Source: Pseudomonadota bacterium (GTDB lineage: Bacteria; Pseudomonadota; Gammaproteobacteria; Burkholderiales; Burkholderiaceae_C). From it: a DNA stretch of 56,682 nucleotides. The notes beneath the pieces are model-generated. The model did not search any database. It worked only from the letters and a program-made list of their open reading frames with translations, and was not told where the DNA came from. A program made the translations under genes and the position numbers. Location of the stretch: assembly GCA_029779845.1 (NCBI GenBank), contig JAKOZT010000019.1, positions 1-56,682 on the forward strand, given 5' to 3'. Of the stretch, positions 18,311-27,743 are shown piece after piece; position 1 is the first letter of the stretch, and every line of letters begins with the position of its first letter.

Positions 18311-19002
18311 CAGAGATACGCCGCCCAGGTCAGGCCGCGCTGGGCTTCGTCCACCACGCGGCGCCAGCTGTCCATGTGAGTGAGATGGGCGTTCGCGTAG
18401 TCGATCGTGCAGAGCCTTTCGACCACGATGGCCTCGACGTCGACCTCGAAGCCCCGCGGCGCGCGGCCCACCCGATCGGCCAGCAGCACGAGGCGGCGCG
18501 CGCTGGCCATGCCGTCGCGCAGGTTGGCCTTGTCGCGATCGACGCCCCAGCGCCACGCGGGGTTGCCGCGCACGATCAGCTCGCCCAGCACCAGCGCCAC
18601 GTCCAGCGCCAGCGAGTAAGCAATGTCGGCACCCTCGCGGCGACTGAATTTCCAGTCCTCGCCGAACCTCATGCGCGGCTCGTGCAGCACCGGCCAGCGT
18701 TCACCGACCCAGCGGTTCAACGCGCTGGCCAGCGCCGGCCCTTGCTCCAGCGGCGCGGCCAGCGCGGGCTCGATGTCGATGCCGGCGTCGTCGCGCAGCA
18801 GCTGGCCCACGATCGCCAGCCGCTGTGGCAGCACGGCTTTCAGATGGGCCAGGTTCTCTTCGGCTTGCTCCAGGGTGATGGCGCGGCCCCAGCCCACGTG
18901 CGGCGCATCGTAAGGCGGGTAGCTCGCCAGCCGCGCGGCCAGTGTCGGCGCGGCTGGCTCGGGCTTCGCGCGGCGCAGCGCTCGGGTCAGGCGATCGAAC
19001 AT
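18310..19002 (-). CDS. Putative immunity protein, paralogue 1
   Basis: 230 aa, no signal peptide or membrane segment. It has a basic N-terminus (MFDRLTRALRRAKPEP) and a mostly helical body with tryptophans: HVGWGRAITLEQAEENLAHLK, GEDWKFSRREGADIAYSLALDVALVLGELIV, GNPAWRWGVDRDKANLRDGMASARRLVLLAD, HMDSWRRVVDEAQRGL. It starts 25 bases after the nuclease-like toxin gene and overlaps the next paralogue by one base (TGATG), so all are in one operon. Gene duplication next to a toxin is common for immunity genes. A chaperone or adaptor role for the same toxin is the alternative. No family name is offered. Confidence 0.65.
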   Translation of the reverse strand: MFDRLTRALRRAKPEPAAPTLAARLASYPPYDAPHVGWGRAITLEQAEENLAHLKAVLPQRLAIVGQLLRDDAGIDIEPALAAPLEQGPALASALNRWVGERWPVLHEPRMRFGEDWKFSRREGADIAYSLALDVALVLGELIVRGNPAWRWGVDRDKANLRDGMASARRLVLLADRVGRAPRGFEVDVEAIVVERLCTIDYANAHLTHMDSWRRVVDEAQRGLTWAAYL

Positions 19003-19027
19003 GCGGCGATGATGCCAGCGCCGCCCG

Positions 19028-20245
19028 TCAGGAGAACCAGCCCTTGACGGTGTCGAACAGCGCGCGGCCGCCCGCGTCGCCGGCCAGCCCGCCGATCACG
19101 CCGCCCACCACGCCGCCGATCACCGTGCCGACACCGGGCACCACCGAACCGATCGCGGCGCCCGCAGCCGCGCCGGCCCACGCCCCCGCCGCCCCGCCGG
19201 CCAGGCCGGAGGCGGCACGGCCGGTGTTCTCGCCCACGCGGTTGCCGTCGGCCCGGAAGGCCTGGCCGACTTCGACGGCGCCCATCACCACCGCCACCGG
19301 CCGCGCCACGCGGCCCACCGTCTGCAGCGCGCGGCCGCTGTGCGAGAGCGCCTCGCCGGCCTCTTCCATCGCCGTGCCGGCCTGGCGCGCGGCACGGCTG
19401 GCGCGCAGCGCGTCGCTGTCCTTGGCGATCTGCAACCGGGTCTCGGAGCTGCTGCCGGTGCGGCCGGCCTTGGATTCGACGTCGATGCGTTCGCTCATGC
19501 GCGGGTCGGCCGCCGGGATGTCGACGCGCACATCGACGCGCCGGCCGAAGGCCGGATCGCCCGCCTCCCTGCTCACCTTGGCGTTCGGGTACTGCTGTGC
19601 GTAGCGCAGCTCGATGGCATCGCTGGCGCGTGCGCCGTTGGTGTTGTTGGCCACGGCACTCGGGATGCCCTGGCCCTTGGTGACGGACCCGGGCGGCGGG
19701 GTATTCACTGTCGATTCGAAGGCAACACCCTTGTCCTTGAGCTGCTTCACCAACGACTCGGTGGGGCCTCCCTTGCCCGTCCACGCACTCTCCGTGAATT
19801 CCCACCGCTTGCTGAGAATCGGGTTGTCGCGCAGCACCTGCCCGCCCGCCGCCGTCAGCCCCTGCCCCTCGGCGATCCTCGCCGCGCCGGCCGCACCGGC
19901 CTGGCGCCCGCCTTCGTACAGCATGCCGGGCACACCGAAGGTGCCGGGCCGCGCCTGTGCCTCGGCCTGGCGCAGATCCTGGTTGAAGCGCGCGAGGTCG
20001 CCGACGCGCCCCTGCGCGACCAGCTGCGATTCGATCGCGGCCTGCGCCTGGTCGGCCAGCGGCCGGTTCTCGCGGCGCGCATCGGCCACCCACTGGCCGA
20101 GCTGGCGGGTGTCGAGCTGGCCTTGTGCGTTGGTGGCTTGTTCGACGAGGCCGCGGCCGTCGGCGCCACTGGCGGGGGCTGTGGTGGTGTCGCGCGCGGC
20201 CGCGGCGGCGCCCGGCCCGGAACGGGAGTCGATCGGGGTGTACAT
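19028..20245 (-). CDS. Nuclease-toxin-like protein with C-terminal glycine-zipper segment
   Basis: 405 aa, no Sec signal. Residues 1-35 are a Gly/Ala/Ser-rich leader and 36-130 a charged helical region. At 235-276 lies a pattern of restriction-endonuclease-fold toxins: RRVDVRVDIP, then RIDVESKAGRTG, then ETRLQIAKDSDALRAS. Asp238 or Asp242 and the E-x-K pair Glu257/Lys259 would be the catalytic PD-(D/E)xK residues. QIAKD is typical of the helix after the ExK strand. The C-terminus (about 345-392) is a long glycine-zipper (GGAAGAWAGAAAGAAIGSVVPG, IGGVVGGVIGGLAGDAGG) that could insert into membranes. The ATG overlaps the stop of the preceding gene (TGATG). I infer a secreted DNA- or RNA-cutting effector. 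The nuclease call is by eye and needs profile comparison. Confidence 0.6.
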   Translation of the reverse strand: MYTPIDSRSGPGAAAAARDTTTAPASGADGRGLVEQATNAQGQLDTRQLGQWVADARRENRPLADQAQAAIESQLVAQGRVGDLARFNQDLRQAEAQARPGTFGVPGMLYEGGRQAGAAGAARIAEGQGLTAAGGQVLRDNPILSKRWEFTESAWTGKGGPTESLVKQLKDKGVAFESTVNTPPPGSVTKGQGIPSAVANNTNGARASDAIELRYAQQYPNAKVSREAGDPAFGRRVDVRVDIPAADPRMSERIDVESKAGRTGSSSETRLQIAKDSDALRASRAARQAGTAMEEAGEALSHSGRALQTVGRVARPVAVVMGAVEVGQAFRADGNRVGENTGRAASGLAGGAAGAWAGAAAGAAIGSVVPGVGTVIGGVVGGVIGGLAGDAGGRALFDTVKGWFS

Positions 20246-20577
20246 CAGTCCTCCGGATGAAAGAGCGGGTTCGCGGCGGGCGCCGTCGCCACCGGCCTGA
20301 CGCGCCGCGAGCGTTGCAAGCGCTGCTCGTCGGCCTGTATCTCGTCGTGCCGGCTCGTCTGCTGCTGCAGCTCGGCGGACGGGCTCCACCACAGCTCGAC
20401 ACCGCCGATCGTGCGGGTGCCGACCAGCACCCAGTGGCCGCTTTCGGCCACATCGGCCACATCGGTCACCTCGACCGGCGCGTCGATCCCGGCGGCCAGG
20501 GCCGCCGCGACCTGCCACTGCCAGTCGTCGATCTGCAGCGACCAGACGAACAGCGTGGCGCTGCCGAGCGAGATCAT
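20245..20577 (-). CDS. Small unknown protein in the DUF1521/toxin operon
   Basis: 110 aa. The N-terminal two thirds (MISLGSATLFVWSLQIDD, then WQWQVAAALAAGIDAPVEVTDVADVAE, then GHWVLVGTRTIGGVELWWSPSAE) is tryptophan-rich and beta-strand-like. The last third is a charged helix (QTSRHDEIQADEQRLQRSRR). It starts 25 bases after the DUF1521 gene and ends overlapping the toxin-like gene start by one base, so it is translationally coupled to the toxin. Size and position suit a cognate chaperone or adaptor, but I do not recognise the family. Confidence 0.6.
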   Translation of the reverse strand: MISLGSATLFVWSLQIDDWQWQVAAALAAGIDAPVEVTDVADVAESGHWVLVGTRTIGGVELWWSPSAELQQQTSRHDEIQADEQRLQRSRRVRPVATAPAANPLFHPED

Positions 20578-20602
20578 CGCCAGGGCCCGCCGCCGCGTGT
20601 GC

Positions 20603-21412
20603 TCAGAAGCGCAGCAGCGTGAAGGCCACGCTGATGTTCAGCGTGGCCTCGACGCCGTGGCGCGGCGCGTGGTGGCGATGGTGGTGGTCGTCGCGCCCGC
20701 CGCCGTGCGACGTCGACATCCCCTGCGACAGGCCGCCCAGGAAGCCGCCGACGAAGCCCAGGCTCAGCAGGCCGGAGCACAGGCGGAAGGCGTTTTCGTA
20801 GCGGTCCAGCAGCTTGGCGGCGCCGCCTTTCATCAGGTCGGTCTCGTTGATGTACTGCTGGTCGACGGCGCGCACGCGGCCGTCGGCGTCCACCGCGACG
20901 AAGCCCTTGCCGGCCGGGTTCTCGTGCAGCACGTTGCCGTCGGCGGTCACCCAGTCGAGCGCCTCGCCCCAGCCCTTCGCTTCGTCGATCTTCAGGTCGC
21001 CGGTCTTGTTGGTGTCGACGCCGCTGACCTGCACGCCGTAGTCGCCGTTGGTGATGGTGACGCGGCTGGACAGCGTCATCGCCTGGTTGCTCTCGAAGGG
21101 CGTGGTCTCGATCGTGACCTTGGTGCCGTCTTCCAGCGACAGCGTGGTGGTGCCCCAGAAGTCGAAGGCCTGCTGGCCGTCGATCTTCATGTGCGGGTCG
21201 CCCCAGGCCTCGTAGGTTTCGCCGGTGTGCTTGTTGTGGATGGTGACGGTGTTGTCGTCGCCCATGCCGATGCGGTAGTTGTCGTTCTCGAACACCGCCT
21301 TGCCGCCCTGCATCGAGGTGCTGGCGTGGGTGGGGTTGGCGGCGTCGCGGCAGTGCGGCGGCGGCGGCAGGCAGCCGCCGGCGAGGATGCCTTGGTGGTG
21401 CAGGACGGTCAT
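20603..21412 (-). CDS. DUF1521 protein with metal-induced self-cleavage (MIIA) domain
   Basis: 269 aa. Residues about 40-195 form the DUF1521 domain: FENDNYRIGMGDDNTVTIHN, then ETYEAWGDPHMKIDG, then AFDFWGTTTLSLEDGTKVTI, then GDYGVQVSGVD. In the type III effector NopE1 of Bradyrhizobium this domain cuts itself at a GD|PH bond when metal ions are present. The same GDPH is seen at 71-74, so cleavage between Asp72 and Pro73 is predicted. The C-terminal part has a hydrophobic glycine-rich stretch (FRLCSGLLSLGFVGGFLGGL) and a histidine-rich tail (DDHHHRHH) that might bind metal. GGGAGC about 6 bases before the ATG at 21412 fixes the start; the open frame continues upstream without support. It is the first gene of a minus-strand operon. 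Confidence 0.85.
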   Translation of the reverse strand: MTVLHHQGILAGGCLPPPPHCRDAANPTHASTSMQGGKAVFENDNYRIGMGDDNTVTIHNKHTGETYEAWGDPHMKIDGQQAFDFWGTTTLSLEDGTKVTIETTPFESNQAMTLSSRVTITNGDYGVQVSGVDTNKTGDLKIDEAKGWGEALDWVTADGNVLHENPAGKGFVAVDADGRVRAVDQQYINETDLMKGGAAKLLDRYENAFRLCSGLLSLGFVGGFLGGLSQGMSTSHGGGRDDHHHRHHAPRHGVEATLNISVAFTLLRF

Positions 21413-21503
21413 TGCTGTGCTCCCATTCTTGGACAGTGAACAAGCGCCGCTCGGGCGGCGTGACGGCATTGGGCGCGAGCGCGCGGGCGCTGCCAATCCA
21501 GGA

Positions 21504-21549
21504 CCATTCCGAGTCGGGAACGTCCCTGATCGGTCACCGCCCGACTGGG
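21504..21549 (-). promoter_or_regulatory. Degenerate copies of the shared element facing the DUF1521 operon
   Basis: On the minus strand two stretches resemble the 24-nt element. Bases 21549-21526 read CCCAG-TC-GGG, then GTGACCG and CAG. Bases 21518-21504 read CCCGACTCGGAATGG. Both keep the CCC-NN-GGG core followed by TG, with mismatches and one extra base. They lie about 90-135 bases before the DUF1521 start and may be weaker binding sites for the same regulator. Confidence 0.45.
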
Positions 21550-21554
21550 AACGC

Positions 21555-21578
21555 CCCCAGCTGGGAATGACCGCAGTG
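21555..21578 (+). promoter_or_regulatory. Shared 24-nt element, copy B (upstream of 21645 gene)
   Basis: It reads CCCCAGCTGGGA, then ATGACC, then GCAGTG on the plus strand, 21 of 24 bases equal to copy A at 10209-10232. Its 3' end is 66 nt from the ATG at 21645, against 65 nt for copy A. The palindromic CCCAGCTGGG core suggests binding by a dimer; the GGGAAT part recalls -35 elements of ECF sigma factors. Confidence 0.75.
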
Positions 21579-21644
21579 GCGCGCCGCGGCGCCTGCCCCT
21601 AAGCTGCCGATCCGCTGCATGCCCTGCGCATCGCGCCGCCTGCC

Positions 21645-21854
21645 ATGAACACGATCTCACCCTCGTTGCACTCCGCCGCCCTCGCGCCGGCCTCCGCCGC
21701 GGCGCCGCTGGCGCCGGCGGGCGACGCCTGGGCCGGCGCATCGGCGCTACTGGGCGCCGAGGTGGAGCCGCTCGCGCAGGGCCTGTCGGTGGCCGGGCAT
21801 GCGCAGCGTGTGCTCGCCGAGCTGCTCGACGGCGCGGGCGAGCAGCGCGCCTGA
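21645..21854 (+). CDS. Small unknown protein, putative member of the shared-element regulon
   Basis: 69 aa, MNTISPSLHSAALAPASAAAP and then DAWAGASALLGAEVEPLAQGL, AGHAQRVLAELLDGAGEQRA. The N-terminal half is Ser/Ala/Pro-rich and likely disordered, the C-terminal half likely helical. Such short proteins, with an unstructured start and an amphipathic helix, are common among secretion-system substrates and rod or needle-like subunits, but no family is recognised. The main evidence that it is real is the ATG placed 66 nt after the conserved promoter element and the immediately following gene. It is divergent from the DUF1521 operon. Confidence 0.5.
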   Translation: MNTISPSLHSAALAPASAAAPLAPAGDAWAGASALLGAEVEPLAQGLSVAGHAQRVLAELLDGAGEQRA

Positions 21855-21862
21855 GCGCCTCC

Positions 21863-23954
<2,092 letters not shown>

Positions 23955-23970
23955 AGCGGATCTGACGACG

Positions 23971-24810
23971 ATGAAGTTCACCGACAAGCTCGCCGCCGCC
24001 GAACGCGCCAACGACTCGCTGCTGTGCGTCGGGCTCGACCCCGAGCCGTCGAAATTCCCCGGCGCCTGGCAGCACGACGCGGCGCGCATCTTCGACTTCT
24101 GCGCGACGATCGTCGACGCGACCAAGGATCTGGTGCTGGCCTACAAGCCGCAGATCGCCTACTTCGCGGCGCAGCGCGCCGAGGACCAGCTCGAACGCCT
24201 GCTGGCGCACATCCGCAAGGTGGCGCCGGACGTGCCGGTGATCCTCGACGCCAAGCGCGGCGACATCGGCAGCACCGCCGAGCAGTACGCGCTGGAGGCC
24301 TTCGAGCGCTACCAGGCCGACGCGGTGACGCTGTCGCCCTTCATGGGCTTCGACTCGGTCGAGCCCTGGCTGAAGCACGAGGACAAGGGCCTGTTCCTGC
24401 TGTGCCGCACCTCGAACCCGGGCGGCTCCGACCTGCAGGCGCAGCGCCTGGTCACCGGCGACCTGCTCTACGAGCACATCGCGCGCCTCGCGCAGGGGCC
24501 GTGGAACCGCACGGGCCAGCTCGGGCTGGTGGTGGGCGCCACCTTCCCGGCAGAGATCGAGCGCGTGCGCGAGCTGGCGCCGACGCTGCCGCTCTTGATT
24601 CCCGGCGTCGGCGCGCAGGGCGGCGACGCGGTCGCGACCGTGCGCGCCGGCTGGCGCGCGCGCGACGGCCAGACCAGCGCACCGGTGGTGGTGAACTCCT
24701 CGCGCGCCATCCTCTACGCCAGCCGCGGCAACGAGTTCGCGGCCGCCGCGCGCGCCGCGGCGCAGGCCACGCGGAGCGCGCTGGCGGCGGGGCGCGGCGC
24801 AGCGGGTTAA
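23971..24810 (+). CDS. pyrF: Orotidine 5'-phosphate decarboxylase (type 2)
   Basis: 279 aa. The start MKFTDKLAAAERANDSLLCVGLDPEPSKFP and the catalytic motif DAKRGDIGSTAEQYA (about 93-107, with Asp93, Lys95 and Asp98 of the Asp-Lys-Asp network) are typical of the larger type 2 OMP decarboxylases of betaproteobacteria. LSPFMGFDSVEPWL, LCRTSNPGGSDLQ and LLIPGVGAQGGD (phosphate-binding) complete the TIM barrel. It makes UMP in the last step of pyrimidine synthesis. It lies 16 bases after purB. Confidence 0.96.
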   Translation: MKFTDKLAAAERANDSLLCVGLDPEPSKFPGAWQHDAARIFDFCATIVDATKDLVLAYKPQIAYFAAQRAEDQLERLLAHIRKVAPDVPVILDAKRGDIGSTAEQYALEAFERYQADAVTLSPFMGFDSVEPWLKHEDKGLFLLCRTSNPGGSDLQAQRLVTGDLLYEHIARLAQGPWNRTGQLGLVVGATFPAEIERVRELAPTLPLLIPGVGAQGGDAVATVRAGWRARDGQTSAPVVVNSSRAILYASRGNEFAAAARAAAQATRSALAAGRGAAG

Positions 24811-24878
24811 ACCTCCCCTCGTATCGAAAGCCTTCGCGGCAGACTAAGCGGCAGCCGCCCACGGCCGCCTGCCGCGCC

Positions 24879-27713
24879 TTGAACCCGACCGTCCTCCCCG
24901 ACCCCCGCCAGGATGCGCGCGAGCTGGTGCGCCGCCACCTGTTCGGCGCCTTCGCGATCGTCTTCGGCCTGAGCGCCGTCCTGCTCGCCACCAACACCGT
25001 GCTGCCGCCGGCCGGGCGCGCCGCGCTGCTGGCCGGCACCGTGGTGCTCGCCCTGGCCTGCGCCGCCGGCTGGCACTGGCAGCGCCTGCGCAGCGAGGCG
25101 CTGGTGGTGGCGGTGTGCGTCGCCGGCATGGCGCTGCTGGCCACCGGAGCGGTGGTGCACGGCTGGGGCCTCAACGGCCCGGTGATCGGCTTCGTCGCGC
25201 TGCTGAGCTTCCTGATGGGCGCAACGATCAGCGTGCGGCTGGGCGTCGCGCTGGCCGCGGTCGGCATGGCGATGCTGCTCGGCCTGGCCTGGGCCGAGCA
25301 CGCCGGCTGGATCCGCGGCGTGGCGGCGCTGGCCGACATGTCGCTGGAGCGGCGCCTCGTCAACCACCTGCTGCTGCTCGGCGTCGGGCTGACCAGCGGG
25401 CTGATGGTGCGGCGCGTGTTCCACCACTACCTCGGCGCCAGCCAGGAGCGCGAGGCGCGCTTCCAGAGCCTGCTGGGCATCGCCGCCGACGCCTACTGGG
25501 AGCTCGACGCCTCGCTGTCCCGGACGCACGTCTGGCGACGCCTGGCCGACAACCGCTTCGAGCGCCAGGCCTTGGTGCTGGGCGCGCCGTGGGAGCAGAC
25601 GGCCTGGGAATTCGAGCCCGGCGCGGCCGAGCAACACCGCCTCGACCTGCTGGCGCAGCGCCCGTTCCGCGACCTGCGCGTGCGCTGGCGGCGCCCCGAC
25701 GGCACGCGGGTGCACATGCTGTCCAGCGGCGAGCCGCGCTTCGATGCCGACGGGCGCTTCCTCGGCTACTGGGGCGTCACGCGCGATGTCGACGCGCTGA
25801 CGCGCGCCCAGGAGGCGCTGCGCCGCTCCGAAACGGTGCTGGCCACGCTGGTGGCCACCAGCCCCGACATGATCACGCTCACCGACATGGCCAGCGGCCG
25901 CTACGTGATGGTCAACGAGACCTTCACGCGCGTCACCGGCTTCACGCGCGAGGAGGCGATCGGGCGCAGCTCGCTCGAGCTGGGCGTGTGGGCCACCACC
26001 GCGCGGCGCGACGAGTTCATCGCGCGGCTGCGCGCGCACGGCCGCGTGCAGGACATGCCGGTCGATTTCGTCGACAAGAGCGGGCACCCCTTCACGCTGC
26101 TGCTGGCCGCCTCGGTGTTCGAGCTGGAGGGCGAGAGCTACCTGGTGCTCAACGGCCGCGACGTCACCGAGAGCGAACGCGCGCGGCTGGCGCACGAGGC
26201 GGTGCTGCACAACGCCTCGCTGGGCATCGCCTTCACGCGCGAGGGCCGCTTCGAGCAGGCCAACCCGGCGCTCGAGAAGATGCTCGGCTGGGCGCCCGGC
26301 ACGCTGGTCGGCCAGCCGGGCCGCGTGGTGTGGGCGAGCGACGCCGAGTACGCCGAGATCGGCGCGCTGATCGGCCCGCCGCTGGCGCGCGGCGAGCCGG
26401 TGGAGTTCGTGCGCGAGCTGGCGCGGCGCGACGGCAGCGCGTTCTGGTGCCGCATGCTCGCCAAGGCGGTCGACCCGACGCACCCGATGCGCGGCGGCAC
26501 GATCTGGATCGTCGAGGACATCACCGAGCGCCGCCGCACCGAGCAGGCGCTGGCGCGCGCGCGAGACGAGGCCGAGGCGGCGAGCCGCGCGAAAAGTGCG
26601 TTCCTCGCCAACACCAGCCACGAGATCCGCACGCCGCTCAACGGCCTGCTCGGGCTGGCGCGGCTGGCGCGCCGCCCCGAGCTGGACGAGGCGCGCCGGC
26701 GCCAGTACCTGGAGCAGATCGCCGAGAGCGCCGAGACGCTGTCGGCGATCATCTCCGACGTGCTCGATCTCTCCAAGATCGAGGCCGGCCGGCTCGACAT
26801 CGAGCATGTCGCCTTCGACCTGCGCGCGCTGCTCGAATCGCTGCGCCGCGTGCACGACACGCTGGCCGAGGCGCGCGGCCTCGGCTTCGCGCTGCACGTC
26901 GACGCGAGCGTGCCGCAGTGGGTGGGGGGCGACCCGGTGCGCGTGCGGCAGGTGCTCGTCAACTACCTGAGCAACGCGCTGAAGTTCACCGAGCGCGGCG
27001 CGGTGTCGCTGCACGCCGGCGTGGCCGCGGGCGGCGCGCTGCGCTTCGAGGTGCGCGACAGCGGCCCGGGCATCGCGCCCGAGGTGCGCGCGCGGCTCTT
27101 CCAGCCCTTCATGCAGGCCGACCAGTCGACCACGCGGCGCTTCGGCGGCAGCGGCCTCGGGCTGTCGATCTGCCACGAGCTGGCCGCGCTGATGGGTGGC
27201 GCGGTCGGCGTCGACAGCGCGCTCGGACAGGGCAGCTGCTTCTGGGTCGAGCTGCCGCTGCGCGCCGCCCGGGCGCCGCAGCGCGACTCCGGCTTCGGCG
27301 CGCTGGAGGCCTCGCCGCTGGCTGGCGCGCGCGTGCTGATGGTGGAGGACAACCCCGTCAACATGACGATCGCGGTGGCGATGCTCGAGCAGTGGGGCGT
27401 GCAGGTCGAGCAGGCCGGCGACGGGCGCCAGGCGCTCGCCGCGGTGGAGCGCGCCGAGCGCGAGGGCCGCCCGCTCGACGCGGTGCTGATGGACGTGCAG
27501 ATGCCGGTGATGAGCGGCTACGAGGCGACCCGCGCGCTGCGCGCCCGACCCGGCGGCGCGCGCCTGCCGATCATCGCGCTGACCGCCGCGGCGCTCACCT
27601 CGGAGCGCGACGAGGCGCTGGCCAGCGGCATGGACGGCTTCCTCACCAAGCCGATCGACATGGGCAAGCTGCACGACGCGCTGACGGCCGCGCTGGCGCG
27701 GCGGGCGTCGTAA
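24879..27713 (+). CDS. Hybrid sensor histidine kinase with PAS domains and receiver (copy 1)
   Basis: 944 aa from a TTG at 24879; no ATG is available near the natural N-terminus, so the start is uncertain. About five or six hydrophobic helices occupy residues 20-190. Three PAS/PAC units follow (about 200-560, e.g. FLGYWGVTRDVDAL, ESYLVLNGRDVTESERARL, GTIWIVEDITERRRTE). HisKA has phospho-acceptor His581 in SHEIRTPLNG. The ATPase domain has N-box NYLSNALKFTERG and G-boxes DSGPGIAP and GGSGLGLSI. A CheY-like receiver has Asp872 in LMDVQMPVMSG. No DNA-binding output and no separate response regulator follow. It is tandem with a close paralogue beginning 31 bases later. The signal sensed is unknown. 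Confidence 0.9.
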   Translation: MNPTVLPDPRQDARELVRRHLFGAFAIVFGLSAVLLATNTVLPPAGRAALLAGTVVLALACAAGWHWQRLRSEALVVAVCVAGMALLATGAVVHGWGLNGPVIGFVALLSFLMGATISVRLGVALAAVGMAMLLGLAWAEHAGWIRGVAALADMSLERRLVNHLLLLGVGLTSGLMVRRVFHHYLGASQEREARFQSLLGIAADAYWELDASLSRTHVWRRLADNRFERQALVLGAPWEQTAWEFEPGAAEQHRLDLLAQRPFRDLRVRWRRPDGTRVHMLSSGEPRFDADGRFLGYWGVTRDVDALTRAQEALRRSETVLATLVATSPDMITLTDMASGRYVMVNETFTRVTGFTREEAIGRSSLELGVWATTARRDEFIARLRAHGRVQDMPVDFVDKSGHPFTLLLAASVFELEGESYLVLNGRDVTESERARLAHEAVLHNASLGIAFTREGRFEQANPALEKMLGWAPGTLVGQPGRVVWASDAEYAEIGALIGPPLARGEPVEFVRELARRDGSAFWCRMLAKAVDPTHPMRGGTIWIVEDITERRRTEQALARARDEAEAASRAKSAFLANTSHEIRTPLNGLLGLARLARRPELDEARRRQYLEQIAESAETLSAIISDVLDLSKIEAGRLDIEHVAFDLRALLESLRRVHDTLAEARGLGFALHVDASVPQWVGGDPVRVRQVLVNYLSNALKFTERGAVSLHAGVAAGGALRFEVRDSGPGIAPEVRARLFQPFMQADQSTTRRFGGSGLGLSICHELAALMGGAVGVDSALGQGSCFWVELPLRAARAPQRDSGFGALEASPLAGARVLMVEDNPVNMTIAVAMLEQWGVQVEQAGDGRQALAAVERAEREGRPLDAVLMDVQMPVMSGYEATRALRARPGGARLPIIALTAAALTSERDEALASGMDGFLTKPIDMGKLHDALTAALARRAS

Positions 27714-27743
27714 CATCGTCGATTCCTTGCCGCCACCGCCCGG

